The notes under the pieces: model-generated | Seen by the model: the letters and a program-made list of their open reading frames with translations, nothing else | Told to the model about the DNA's origin: nothing | Databases searched by the model: none | Assembly (NCBI GenBank): GCA_943362175.1 | Contig: CALRIU020000004.1 | Coordinates: forward strand, 1 to 64,000 | Reading direction: 5' to 3' | Length of the DNA stretch: 64,000 bases | DNA from: UBA4416 sp943362175 | GTDB lineage: Bacteria > Bacteroidota > Bacteroidia > B-17B0 > Aurantibacillaceae | In this document: positions 16,716-25,714 of the stretch, piece after piece | How positions within the stretch are numbered: position 1 is the stretch's first letter | How the letters are laid out: the number at the start of each line of letters is the position of its first letter | Position numbers and translations under genes: made by a program

Positions 16716-18797
16716 ATGCATTTTACAGATCCCGAATCGCTGGATTTACTCGAATTCCCAAAAATAAAAAAATACATTGCCGCTTTTTGTTTTAGTGACG
16801 CAGCTTCCGCCCGGGCGGGGCAGATCCAGGCCTATGCCGATCACGAAGCGCTGCTCACCGAGCTGCACCGCGTCTCCGAGCTGAAAAGCATCATCAGCTC
16901 CGATGCTTATTTTCCCGATATCCAATACGCCGATTTCCAAAAAGAAGCAGCCATGCTTTCCCTCGAAGGCAGCATGCTTACCGAGGAGCAGTTCCTGGTG
17001 GTGCGCTCCGCCACCGAGCTGGCCAATACACTGGTCCGCTTCCTGAAGAACAGGAAGGCCCAGTTCCCGTATTTATTCCGTTTGTCGGAGCACCTCGAAG
17101 ACAATAAGCAGATCATTGACGAGATCGACCGCATCGTGGATTTCGATGCCACCATTAAGAATTCCGCTTCCCGCGAGCTGCAAAAGATCAGGAAAGACCT
17201 CTCTGAAAAGCGCCGTGAGAGCGACGCTAAATTTTACAGGTACCTGGCGGAGCTCCGGAAACAGGGCTACCTGAGGGAAAGTGAAGAAAGCTTTTTCAAC
17301 GGGCGCCGCACCCTGGCCGTGCTGGTGGAATACAAGGCGGAAGTGAGCGGCTTTGTGCATAGCAAGAGCGAAACCGGTAAAACGATTTTCATTGAGCCGG
17401 GTGCCACGATCTCGATCAACAATGACATTGCGGAGCTGGAGATCGATGAAAGGCGGGAGATCAACCGCATTCTGAGAGAGCTGTCGGATACGCTGAGGCC
17501 GCATGCCCCCTTGTTGAAGCAGTTCATGGAATTACTGGTGGAAGTGGACCTGCTGAAAGCCAAGGCCCTCTTTGCCCACCGGATCAATGCCACTTTGCCG
17601 GTCATCTCCACAACACAAGAGCTCAGGCTCGATAAGGCTTTTCATCCCATTTTGTACCTGCAGAATAAAGAGCATAAAAAAGTAACCGTTCCTCTCACCA
17701 TCAGCCTGGATAAAGAACGTCACCTGATGGTGATCTCCGGTCCTAATGCCGGCGGTAAATCCATTACGCTGAAAACGGTGGGCCTGCTTCAAACGATGTT
17801 GCAGAGCGGCCTGCTGGTGAGTGTGGCCGAGAGCTCCGTGATGAGCTTCTTCGACCATGTCTTGGTGGATATCGGTGACACGCAGAGCATCGAGCACGAG
17901 CTCAGCACCTACAGCGCGCGCCTCAGGAACATGAAGCACACCCTGGAAACGGTGAATGAGAGAACCCTGGTGCTGATGGATGAATTCGGCAGCGGCACCG
18001 ATCCTGAGCTGGGCGGGGCTATGGCCGAAGTAGTGCTGGAAGAGCTGGTCAGCTCGAAAACATTCGGCATCATCACCACGCACTATTCCAACGTGAAATT
18101 GCTGGCCAACAAGCTGGAAGGCGTGGTGAACGGGAGCATGCTCTTCGATGTGGAAACGCTGGAGCCTAAATACATCCTTTCGGTGGGTGAGCCGGGGAGC
18201 AGCTATACCTTTGAAGTGGCCGAGCGGGTGGGCTTTCCGAAGATCCTGATCGAGCGGGCTAAAAAGAAGATCAATGTGGATAAGATCGACCTCAACAAAT
18301 TACTGGCGGAGGTGCAGCAGCAGAAATCGAAATTGAATGAAGCAATTGAGCGCACCGAACACCAGGAGTTTATGAAGAAGATCTCGAAAGAAAAATACGA
18401 TACGCTCTTCAATAACTGGCGCGACAAAACCGAGAAGGAGCGCGAGCGAAAGATCGAGCTGGCGCGCCTGGCCGAGTACGGACAAAAGTACCTGCGCCTG
18501 ATGGAGGACTGGAATAAGAACGAAGACCGTAAATTCGTGATCAAGCGTTTTATCGACGGCATTACCGCTGAAACGAAAAAGCGCAAAGACCTGGCCAAAC
18601 AAAATAAGCTGGATTCTTTTGCGGAGAAAAAAGTAGCCCGCCTGAAACCCTTGCTGAAAGAGGGAAGCCGCGTAAAAATTCTGAACAGCAGCGAAGTCGG
18701 TGTGGTGGAATCCATTAAGGACGAGAAAGTGAGCATTACCTTCGGCATCCTGAAAATGACCGTAAACATTCATAACCTGGAGCTGGTGAAAGACTAA
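16716..18797 (+). CDS. MutS2-family ATPase lacking the C-terminal Smr nuclease domain
   Basis: The gene encodes 693 residues. It has an N-terminal coiled clamp/lever region (about 1-310), then the MutS ATPase domain: Walker A GPNAGGKSITLK at 342-353, Walker B LVLMDEFGSGTDPELGGA, and the H-loop region ITTHYSNVKLLANK. An extended coiled-coil follows (VDKIDLNKLLAEVQQQKSKLNEAIERTEHQ...). The protein then has a KOW-like segment (LLKEGSRVKILNSSEVGVVESI) and stops at LELVKD. Canonical MutS2 is near 780 residues and ends in an Smr domain with a DxH/GxG signature, which is absent here. MutS2 proteins act on recombination intermediates and stalled or collided ribosomes rather than in classical mismatch repair. 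It is divergent from the DUF349 gene. Confidence 0.9.
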   Translation: MHFTDPESLDLLEFPKIKKYIAAFCFSDAASARAGQIQAYADHEALLTELHRVSELKSIISSDAYFPDIQYADFQKEAAMLSLEGSMLTEEQFLVVRSATELANTLVRFLKNRKAQFPYLFRLSEHLEDNKQIIDEIDRIVDFDATIKNSASRELQKIRKDLSEKRRESDAKFYRYLAELRKQGYLRESEESFFNGRRTLAVLVEYKAEVSGFVHSKSETGKTIFIEPGATISINNDIAELEIDERREINRILRELSDTLRPHAPLLKQFMELLVEVDLLKAKALFAHRINATLPVISTTQELRLDKAFHPILYLQNKEHKKVTVPLTISLDKERHLMVISGPNAGGKSITLKTVGLLQTMLQSGLLVSVAESSVMSFFDHVLVDIGDTQSIEHELSTYSARLRNMKHTLETVNERTLVLMDEFGSGTDPELGGAMAEVVLEELVSSKTFGIITTHYSNVKLLANKLEGVVNGSMLFDVETLEPKYILSVGEPGSSYTFEVAERVGFPKILIERAKKKINVDKIDLNKLLAEVQQQKSKLNEAIERTEHQEFMKKISKEKYDTLFNNWRDKTEKERERKIELARLAEYGQKYLRLMEDWNKNEDRKFVIKRFIDGITAETKKRKDLAKQNKLDSFAEKKVARLKPLLKEGSRVKILNSSEVGVVESIKDEKVSITFGILKMTVNIHNLELVKD

Positions 18798-18834
18798 GTA
18801 ACCGCTTTTTGTTATTACATAAAACCGAAGGATT

Positions 18835-20160
18835 ATGAAAAGGCTCATTCTTAGTATTTTATTACTGATCTTAACGCTTGCTGTGCCGGCTCAGGTTAAA
18901 AGGGATACGGTCATGTTTACTCTGCACTGCCCTGAAAACGAAGTTGGGATAGAGGAAGATCTTCAGCACCAGCTGGATTCCATTTACAAAGCGCTGGGCA
19001 TGTTGGACTCCACGAAGTATACCAAGATCGAGCAGGCGATCGTATTCGGATTTACCGATAGCAAAGGCAGCCGGAAGGCGAACCAGCTGCTGTCGGAAAA
19101 GCGCGCCGATTACGTATACCGGCAGATCAGGAGCTCTTATTCCGAACGGAATATTGTGATGGGGCTCGGAGAAGCCGAGCCTGTGGCAGATAACAAAACG
19201 CCCGAAGGCCGGGCGAGGAACAGGCGGGTAGAGATAACACTGGTTTATACCCAGCAAGCACTGCCGCCACCCTTGCCGAAAATAGTTTATAAGGATACCA
19301 TCCTGATCTTTGAAGACGGCACCTGGCTGCGCATCAATCTCGCCGATTATGTGCGGATCAGGCATTGCCTGAAATACGAGCGCCGCACGAGCCTGTTTGA
19401 TCTGTTTGAAGACCTCGCGGAAACCAACGAAAATAGTATTGAAGCCTATTACAATTTTGGAAAGATCTCGCTTGGCTGGTGCGATGTGGACTGCCTGAGT
19501 CAGCCGATTTTATTGAGTGTACCGGTGCCCGACAGCCTGGTGAAGTCGTCGCTGAAAACGCTCAAAATGTATGTGAAGCAACTCAAAAGAAACCGGGCAA
19601 ATTTGGTGAAGCATGAGGATGGGCATTGGTATATTGATGTAGAGTCCCGCTGCCCCTTACAGATGGAACGTTGGCTGATCCCCTGCGGAGGAGTCCGTTA
19701 TACAGGAGGAGGAGAAGCTCCCCGCATGACGACCATACGTTATGTGGCAAAAGACGGCTACCGTATTGTGGGTGCTTCCATCAGCAAAGGATTGCTATTC
19801 AATTACAAAAAAGAGCGCAAACCGAAGCGGAAAGTGAAGCTTAGAACCTACTGCGCTTCGGATTATCCGGCCGTATCAGTGGTGACGATCCGCAAGGACA
19901 ATGCCGATACCATCTATTACGCGTCGGGGACAGAACAGACAATCGCTCACGGTGTACGCTGCGCCAATTGTAAGCAAAAGAAGAAAAAAGATAAGCCTGC
20001 GCCTAAGAATTCCGCAAAAAAAGATGCTCCGACAAAAGAGGCGGAGCCGGCTAAAAATAAGATCGGGAAGAACCGTTTCCTAAGAAAGAAATACAAATTC
20101 CGGGAAAAGGACTACAGTCATAAAATGGCGCGTAAGATCATCAAACCTGCAAAAAAATAA
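18835..20160 (+). CDS. Exported OmpA-family peptidoglycan-binding protein with long unusual C-terminus
   Basis: The gene encodes 441 residues. The signal peptide is MKRLILSILLLILTLAVPAQ. Residues of about 22-140 form an OmpA_C-like domain (VFGFTDSKGSRKANQLLSEKRADYVYRQI ... TPEGRARNRRVEITL), with the peptidoglycan-contacting Asp and Arg of the family (TDS, NRRVE). The domain comes first rather than last. Residues 140-370 have no recognised domain but contain CDVDC and RCPLQM, with scattered cysteines. The last 60 residues are very basic, Lys-rich and low-complexity (KQKKKKDKPAPKNSAKK...). It probably binds murein in the periplasm. The next gene opens in the same frame nine bases after its stop. 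Confidence 0.75.
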   Translation: MKRLILSILLLILTLAVPAQVKRDTVMFTLHCPENEVGIEEDLQHQLDSIYKALGMLDSTKYTKIEQAIVFGFTDSKGSRKANQLLSEKRADYVYRQIRSSYSERNIVMGLGEAEPVADNKTPEGRARNRRVEITLVYTQQALPPPLPKIVYKDTILIFEDGTWLRINLADYVRIRHCLKYERRTSLFDLFEDLAETNENSIEAYYNFGKISLGWCDVDCLSQPILLSVPVPDSLVKSSLKTLKMYVKQLKRNRANLVKHEDGHWYIDVESRCPLQMERWLIPCGGVRYTGGGEAPRMTTIRYVAKDGYRIVGASISKGLLFNYKKERKPKRKVKLRTYCASDYPAVSVVTIRKDNADTIYYASGTEQTIAHGVRCANCKQKKKKDKPAPKNSAKKDAPTKEAEPAKNKIGKNRFLRKKYKFREKDYSHKMARKIIKPAKK

Positions 20161-20169
20161 GCTCAGCTG

Positions 20170-21021
20170 TTGTTACCTGCTCATGTGATAACGCCGTTTT
20201 TCCTGACTGTCCTGCGAAAGGCTTATGCAGTTGCAAGGCCCTGGTGTTTTGGATCGGTCCTGTTATTCAGCCAGAAGGTGTCTGCTCAAAACCCCCTTAT
20301 TATTGCCCACCGGGGCGCCAGCGCCTATGCACCGGAGAATACATTAGCCGCTTTTGAGAAAGCGATAGAGATGAAAACGCCGGTGATTGAGACCGATGTG
20401 CATCAAACCAAAGACAGCGTGCTGGTGTTGATGCATGACGAAACGGTAGACCGTACGACGAATGGCACCGGCCGCATCAAAGACATGCTTTACGAGGATT
20501 TTAAAAAGCTGGTGATCCGTTCTCCCTTATCGGCCTCCACGGAGCATCCGCCCTCGCTCGAAGAAGCTCTGAAAGCCATTAACGGGAGAGCGCAGCTGCT
20601 GATCGAGCTCAAACGGGGCAGCAGTTATTACCCGGGAATTGAGAAGCGCGTGGTGGACCTGATCAGGCGCTGCCAGGCCGAAAGCTGGGCCAATACCATC
20701 CATTCCTTTGAAAAGCAAACGCTGCTCAACGTGGCGAAAGCCGATAGCCACATCAATCTTCAGAAACTGATCGTCTTCAAACTGCCGCTCGTCAGCTTTA
20801 GCTTTGACAAGCATGTAGAGAAGGACGATTTTAGAAACTGGCAAGGGGTGAATGTGTATTACCGTTTTTGCAGTCGCCGCCTGGTCCGTCAGGTGCATAA
20901 GCTCGGCAAGAGCGTTTATGTATGGACGGTGAACAGCCCGCGCAAGGCCAGGAGGTACAAACGGCGTGGCGTTGACGGGATTATCACCAATGATCCCGGT
21001 ATTTTCGAAAAAAGAAAGTGA
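20170..21021 (+). CDS. Glycerophosphodiester phosphodiesterase family protein, exported
   Basis: There are 283 residues if started at the TTG at 20170; GTG at 20185 is an alternative. There is no ATG before the signal-like segment FGSVLLFSQKVSAQ, and the frame is closed upstream by the preceding gene's TAA, so the start is uncertain but non-ATG. GDPD motifs are clear: IIAHRGASAYAPENTLAAFEKAIE (catalytic His, Arg, Glu-Asn), ETDVHQTKDSVLVLMHDETVDRTTNGTG (metal-binding Glu/Asp and second His), LIELK, and VYVWTVNSPRKAR...GVDGIITNDPG. It hydrolyses glycerophosphodiesters to glycerol-3-phosphate and an alcohol, here presumably in the periplasm. Confidence 0.88.
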   Translation: MLPAHVITPFFLTVLRKAYAVARPWCFGSVLLFSQKVSAQNPLIIAHRGASAYAPENTLAAFEKAIEMKTPVIETDVHQTKDSVLVLMHDETVDRTTNGTGRIKDMLYEDFKKLVIRSPLSASTEHPPSLEEALKAINGRAQLLIELKRGSSYYPGIEKRVVDLIRRCQAESWANTIHSFEKQTLLNVAKADSHINLQKLIVFKLPLVSFSFDKHVEKDDFRNWQGVNVYYRFCSRRLVRQVHKLGKSVYVWTVNSPRKARRYKRRGVDGIITNDPGIFEKRK

Positions 21022-21064
21022 CCTCTGTTACCAAACCGTGTTATAGCTTATAAGCAGGTTATTT

Positions 21065-21643
21065 ATGAGTTTCAGTTCGGAAACCTTACAGAGTATTATC
21101 ACCGACAAAGAGCGCTTTGTCAAATGGCTCTATGAGCGCTATGCCAAAAAGCTATTGGCATACACGCGCAGGACCTATTTGCCGGGCGAAGACGACGCCT
21201 GGAGCGTTGTGTACAAAACGCTTTACAGGATCGCCGATGTGGCCGCACAACTCGAGTTTGAGAACGAGTATAAGTTTAACGGATTTATTTTCAGGATACA
21301 CATCAATTACCTGCGGAATTTTCTGAGAGATAACAAAAGCTTCGAAGCCAGGCACCGGGAAATAGAGCTGGATGATCGGCATGCGGTGGAAGAGGAAACA
21401 GAACCTGTGTCGCCAAGCCTGCATTTGCAAGTGCTGCAACAGGAGCTGGATAAGCTCGAAGACTGGCAGCGCATCCTGTTGCTGATGCGCGGGCAGGATG
21501 TTCCTTACAGCAAGATTGCCGAATTTGTGGATAAACCAGAGCACCATTTAAAAACCTATTATGCCCGCTTAAAAAAACAACTGCACGATGCGGTGAATGA
21601 ACAATTACAACTGATCAAGACCACACAACATGCAAACCAATAA
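21065..21643 (+). CDS. RNA polymerase sigma factor, sigma-70/ECF-like
   Basis: The gene encodes 192 residues. An N-terminal sigma region 2-like part (FVKWLYERYAKKLLAYTRRTYLPGEDDAWSVVYKTLYRIADVA ... FNGFIFRIHINYLRNFLRDNKSFEAR) is followed by an acidic linker. A region 4-like HTH (LEDWQRILLLMRGQDVPYSKIAEFVDKPEHHLKTYYARLKKQLHDAV) ends it. It is shorter than rpoD and lacks regions 1 and 3, as ECF factors do. Its last 14 bases overlap the following membrane-protein gene, a layout typical of ECF sigma/anti-sigma pairs. The target promoter is unknown. Confidence 0.85.
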   Translation: MSFSSETLQSIITDKERFVKWLYERYAKKLLAYTRRTYLPGEDDAWSVVYKTLYRIADVAAQLEFENEYKFNGFIFRIHINYLRNFLRDNKSFEARHREIELDDRHAVEEETEPVSPSLHLQVLQQELDKLEDWQRILLLMRGQDVPYSKIAEFVDKPEHHLKTYYARLKKQLHDAVNEQLQLIKTTQHANQ

Positions 21644-24122
21644 GAACCATCGCGTTTCCGGACAAGAGCTTGATAACCTGCTGAAACAAGCCTTTTTGAA
21701 TTTAGATGTTACTCACCCTAAATACGACGCCATGATGGAAACTGTTGCCCATACGACTTTTACACCACCTGTGTCTCCTGTCGGAGGAGCAGGAAAATCT
21801 TTTTTTACGGCCAAAATGATTCTCTTTGGAATCGGCCTGGCGGCGCTGATCTCTCTGATCGCGTTATTTTTTATCATGAGCCCCGGAAAGAAACAGAAAA
21901 CGTCTCCGGGTGTATACTCTTTCGATTCTGCGATCAGCTCAACCACAACAGCAGAAACGGATCATGTCTCTTCTCCTGAAACACCGTTGAACACCGCATC
22001 AGGCAGTGTTTCTCCTTCTTCGGAAGTGCAACAGCCCGTACCGGAAGCCATTCCTGAAAAACCATTGCCGTCGCTTTCGTCTCCTGAAAAACACTTGCCG
22101 GTGACAAAGCCCCTGGCTGTAGAAACACAAAATCCCGACAGCTCCTATGTGTTCCCGGTGCTCACGGAGGAAGAGGTCGAGGCCAATGAGAAGCGTAAGG
22201 AGAAGATGCTGATTCAGTCCATTAAATTGTCTGCTTCCAAATATGCTTTTATCCCGCAGACTTATATCAGGTCGCCTTACTTTTATAGCAAAGGTGTGTT
22301 TAACGCGCAATACATGCAGAAGACGGAGGTGTCGAACATCGAGTACAAAACATTTTTGTTCGACCTGCTTATGCGCAATGATAGAGCAGGATTCCTGAAA
22401 GCCAAGCCCGATCAGTCGCTCTGGAATACCATTTATGACCAGAAGTTAGGAAAGTACTTCGAGGATGTGTATTTCTCGGATAAAGCTTACAACGATTACC
22501 CGGTGGTGAATGTGAGCCGGGAAGGGGCGGAACTCTATTGTAAATGGCTGAAGGAAGAGTCGGAATATCTGGCTGGTGAAAAAGATTTGCTGAAAGAGGA
22601 GGAGCTACAGGCGCTGTTTAACCGGAGCTATAGCTTACCAACCGCGAATGATTGGGCTTATGCTGCGGAAGCCGGAAAGCTGGAAAACGATTATCCCTGG
22701 GAGGGATCCTACATGCGCAATTCAAAAGGCGCTTATCTGGCTAATTTTTGCATTCAAAAAGAAAAAGAGAAGCCTGGGACTTCCTCCACCCATTACACAT
22801 CTGCGGGTGTCGGTTTGGGGCCGGGCGAGGAAATGCTCAGCTGCCGCGTGGATGCCTTTAAGCCCAATGCTTTCCGTTTATACAACATGAGCGGCAATGC
22901 AGCGGAACTCGTGCTGGATGACAGTACCGGGCAGTTAATCACAAAAGGCGGAAGCTGGAACAGCAGCCAGGAAGAATTAAAGATCAGCAGCAGGGAAGCT
23001 GTAAAAGGTAATGGCGCTTCGCCTTACCATGGATTCAGGCCGGTGATTAATCTGCATTACTTTGCAACAGGATTTTTTTACCGGGATGGCGACAGTGCTG
23101 TTGTTAATGTAGGATTCAGGCCCATGGCGCATTCTTCGGTATATATGTCCCGGCAAAAACCTTCTGTCGTTTACAAGGATACCGCTTTTGTATTTTCGAA
23201 ATTCAGCGGAAAAGAAATTGCACAGGGCCTGGCGTTGAAGGAAAAAATGATCAAAGATCTTCTGGTGCTTCGTAAAGAAAAATATGCGCTCATTCCTATG
23301 GGCTCCTGTTCTTATCAATCGGAAACGGTATCGACGTATGCATTTTATATGCAAACCACAGAAGTAAGCAATGCGGAGTATAAAGCCTTCCTTATAGACC
23401 TTTACGTCAAGGGTAAGCAGGATGAGTTCAGGAAATGCCTGCCGGATCAAAAGCAATGGACAGAAAAATTTAAGGAAGGTTTTACGGACCCGATGAAATA
23501 CCTGTATTTTGGGCACGAGGCTTATAATAACTACCCGGTGGTGAATGTATCTCGGTATGGGGCAGAAGCCTATTGCCAATGGCTTAGCACCGAGCTGAGC
23601 ATCCGTACGTCACCCACCGATAAAAAACAGATCCACGATATCAGGCTGCCATCCGACATGGAATGGGCAATGGCGGCCAGCAGCAAGCATAACCAGGTAA
23701 AGTATGCCAGTGGTACCGATTCGCTGGTGTATCGGGGTAAATACGTGTCCAACTACAGCTGTGTCGGCTATGCGACAGCACATTATGATTCCCTGAATGA
23801 TTTTTACAGGGTCAAAGTCAGTAAGGGAGGACCGGGTTTCATGTCCGACGAGGAATTTTTCACCGGGCCGGTGAACTCTTATGCTGCTAATCTGTACGGA
23901 ATTTATAACCTGGCGGGCAATGTGTCGGAGATGGTGTATCTTTGGGACGGCGCTACCAATAAGGCAAAAGGCTTTGGTACCAAAGGCGGGAGTTGGATAA
24001 GCCCGGATTATTTCCTGGAGATCGGTGCGGCGCAGGAATTTAAGCATCCGGAAAAACCTTCTCCTTTTGTGGGGTTCCGCCCAGTGATAACGGCTGTGAC
24101 GGGAGACAAAACGAAACCCTGA
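21630..24122 (+). CDS. Membrane-anchored protein with two tandem SUMF1/FGE-type domains, coupled to the sigma factor
   Basis: The gene encodes 830 residues. It has a short cytoplasmic N-terminus (about 1-65) and one TM segment near residues 67-90 (MILFGIGLAALISLIALFFIM). A Ser/Pro/Glu-rich linker follows, then two formylglycine-generating-enzyme-like modules. Each opens KYA(F/L)IP and contains YMQ(K/T)TEVSN(I/A)EYK.FL.DL, YPVVNVSR.GAE.YC.WL, LP(T/S)...WA.AA, NLxGN(A/V)(A/S)E(L/M)V, KGGSW and FRPVI. The pattern recalls GldJ/GldK-type FGE-like proteins of gliding/T9SS machinery, but with the domain duplicated. Its overlap with the sigma gene and its TM topology suggest an anti-sigma-like partner carrying a periplasmic sensor; this is inference. 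Catalytic copper-binding cysteines of true FGE are not obvious. Confidence 0.8.
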   Translation: MQTNKNHRVSGQELDNLLKQAFLNLDVTHPKYDAMMETVAHTTFTPPVSPVGGAGKSFFTAKMILFGIGLAALISLIALFFIMSPGKKQKTSPGVYSFDSAISSTTTAETDHVSSPETPLNTASGSVSPSSEVQQPVPEAIPEKPLPSLSSPEKHLPVTKPLAVETQNPDSSYVFPVLTEEEVEANEKRKEKMLIQSIKLSASKYAFIPQTYIRSPYFYSKGVFNAQYMQKTEVSNIEYKTFLFDLLMRNDRAGFLKAKPDQSLWNTIYDQKLGKYFEDVYFSDKAYNDYPVVNVSREGAELYCKWLKEESEYLAGEKDLLKEEELQALFNRSYSLPTANDWAYAAEAGKLENDYPWEGSYMRNSKGAYLANFCIQKEKEKPGTSSTHYTSAGVGLGPGEEMLSCRVDAFKPNAFRLYNMSGNAAELVLDDSTGQLITKGGSWNSSQEELKISSREAVKGNGASPYHGFRPVINLHYFATGFFYRDGDSAVVNVGFRPMAHSSVYMSRQKPSVVYKDTAFVFSKFSGKEIAQGLALKEKMIKDLLVLRKEKYALIPMGSCSYQSETVSTYAFYMQTTEVSNAEYKAFLIDLYVKGKQDEFRKCLPDQKQWTEKFKEGFTDPMKYLYFGHEAYNNYPVVNVSRYGAEAYCQWLSTELSIRTSPTDKKQIHDIRLPSDMEWAMAASSKHNQVKYASGTDSLVYRGKYVSNYSCVGYATAHYDSLNDFYRVKVSKGGPGFMSDEEFFTGPVNSYAANLYGIYNLAGNVSEMVYLWDGATNKAKGFGTKGGSWISPDYFLEIGAAQEFKHPEKPSPFVGFRPVITAVTGDKTKP

Positions 24123-24241
24123 TAATTCTGTTATCTTTATGGATTAAAACACAGGTTATAGAGGCAACAGCGATATTCCGTCACTTTGAAGCGTACATTT
24201 TCCTGAGCGATGCGCTGAAGCAAGCCCTAAGCGAGCGGCTG

Positions 24242-24727
24242 GTGCTGAAGCATTTTAAAAAAGGAACCATGGTGCATCATGCGCAGGAGGTGTGTACGAG
24301 AAGCTATTTCATTGAGAAAGGCTTGTTGCGTACCTATTTCATCAAGGATGATAAGGAAGTGAGCGAGTACTTTAGCTGTGAGGAGGAGTGGACCAATTCA
24401 CCGAGAAGCTTTATCACCCGGCAGCCCGACATGTATTACATCGATGCACTGGAAGATACGACCGTTTTTTCCTTGAAGGTGAACGACCTCGATTACCTCT
24501 TCGACCATTTTCCTGAGATGGAGCGGTACGCGAGGCTTTCGATGGGAGCGGTGTTCGGGCATTTGATGGAACGGATAACCTCCATGCGCTTTACAACAGC
24601 CAAAGAAAAATACGATCACTTTTGCGAGGTATACCGAGGTGTGTCTCACCGCATTCCTTTAGGGATGGTGGCGTCTTATCTGGGGATCACCCAGGAAACG
24701 TTGAGCCGCATCCGCGCGGGGAAGTAA
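24242..24727 (+). CDS. Crp/Fnr-family regulator; 5' end disturbed or with unusual start
   Basis: There are 161 residues if the GTG at 24242 is used. It has a cNMP-binding-like beta-roll (KGTMVHHAQEVCTRSYFIEKGLLRTYFIKDDKEVSEYFSCEEEW) and ends with a short HTH (IPLGMVASYLGITQETLSRIRAG). Coding similarity clearly continues upstream in the same frame from about 24143 (IKTQVIEATAIFRHFEAYIF then LSDALKQALSERL), which is the normal N-terminus of this family. No ATG/GTG/TTG opens it there; an ATT is at 24143, and an ATG at 24139 lies one frame off and hits TAA at once. Either a rare start or a one-base frameshift is present. The family usually does not bind cAMP. Confidence 0.7.
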   Translation: MLKHFKKGTMVHHAQEVCTRSYFIEKGLLRTYFIKDDKEVSEYFSCEEEWTNSPRSFITRQPDMYYIDALEDTTVFSLKVNDLDYLFDHFPEMERYARLSMGAVFGHLMERITSMRFTTAKEKYDHFCEVYRGVSHRIPLGMVASYLGITQETLSRIRAGK

Positions 24728-24800
24728 TTGTATCGCCGAATTTGATCCAGATCAAAAATGCCTGTGTTTAAAGTCACGAGCTTTGGAACAAAAACCGATC

Positions 24801-25652
24801 ATGGCTCAAGCACGCTTTTCCACGCTTCTTTTATTCTTCGCTGCCCTGGGCACAAGCGATGGCTTACCGGCACAACGTGTATTACAAACTCCGGCGGTCA
24901 ACAGCGTACTCTACACCGGAAACAGCAACGGCCAACCGCTCGTGGTGGGGCTTGGAGGCTCGGAGGGCGGCAATGCCTGGGCCAGCGACCATTGGAAAAC
25001 AACGCGTGATCAGTTTCTCACCAAAGGCTACGCCTTTCTTGCGCTGGGCTATTTCGGCGCGAAGGGAACGCCCGATACCCTGGACCGCATTTCCATCGAT
25101 GCCGTGCATGAGGCGATCATGGAGGCCTGTAAGGATCCCTGCATAGCTAAAAACAGCATAGCGATTGTCGGAGGCTCGCGTGGCGGCGACCTGGCTTTGC
25201 TGCTGGCGAGCTATTACCCGGATGTTTCGGCCGTGGTGGCTATTGTTCCCGGCCACGTAGTGTTTCCCGGTCATACCATGCATTTCAGTACACCCTGCTG
25301 GACGAAAGACGGAAAGTCCTTGCCCTTTTTGCCGGTGAATGAAGCTTCGGTGCCTTACCTCATCAAAGGCGATCTCCGGAAAACCTTTGAGGCCATGCTA
25401 CAGGATACTGCCGCAGAACGGGCTGCAGCCATTCCGGTTGAACGGATCAAAGGGCCGGTGCTTATCCTGTCGGCCACCCAGGATGAGATTACTCCCAGTA
25501 CCGTATCGGGCGATAAGATCATGATGAGGCTAAAGGAACATCATTTCGCTTATAAGACTATACATCTTGTCACCGAAGGCGGGCATGCGGAGCCTCTGAA
25601 ACATTTCGCAGAGGTGTTTGATTTCCTGGAAGCATATTTCCCCGTGAAGTAA
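24801..25652 (+). CDS. Exported alpha/beta hydrolase (dienelactone hydrolase/BAAT C-terminal-like)
   Basis: There are 283 residues from the ATG at 24801; a TTG six codons upstream is less likely. A signal-like N-terminus (ARFSTLLLFFAALGTSDGLPAQ) precedes an alpha/beta-hydrolase core. The oxyanion-like strand is LVVGLGGSEGG, the nucleophile elbow is VGGSRGGDLALLLA (Ser in GxSxG), the acid is in SATQDEITP and the base His is in VTEGGHAEPLKHF. The arrangement with G-G-S-E-G-G near the N-terminus and the catalytic Ser in GGSRGG matches acyl-CoA thioesterase/BAAT C-terminal and dienelactone-hydrolase-like proteins. It lies just after the Crp-like regulator. The substrate is unknown. Confidence 0.82.
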   Translation: MAQARFSTLLLFFAALGTSDGLPAQRVLQTPAVNSVLYTGNSNGQPLVVGLGGSEGGNAWASDHWKTTRDQFLTKGYAFLALGYFGAKGTPDTLDRISIDAVHEAIMEACKDPCIAKNSIAIVGGSRGGDLALLLASYYPDVSAVVAIVPGHVVFPGHTMHFSTPCWTKDGKSLPFLPVNEASVPYLIKGDLRKTFEAMLQDTAAERAAAIPVERIKGPVLILSATQDEITPSTVSGDKIMMRLKEHHFAYKTIHLVTEGGHAEPLKHFAEVFDFLEAYFPVK

Positions 25653-25665
25653 AGAGCGATGTCTT

Positions 25666-25696
25666 TTTGTAAGATGTGATAAAGACTGTATCTTTA
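25666..25696 (+). promoter_or_regulatory. Probable promoter of the small paralogue pair
   Basis: TTTG at 25666-25669 and TATCTTTA at 25689-25696 are separated by 19 nt. The second deviates from TAnnTTTG by one base. It lies 18 bp before the ATG at 25715. Confidence 0.45.
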
Positions 25697-25714
25697 AAAC
25701 GAACTTTATGAAAG

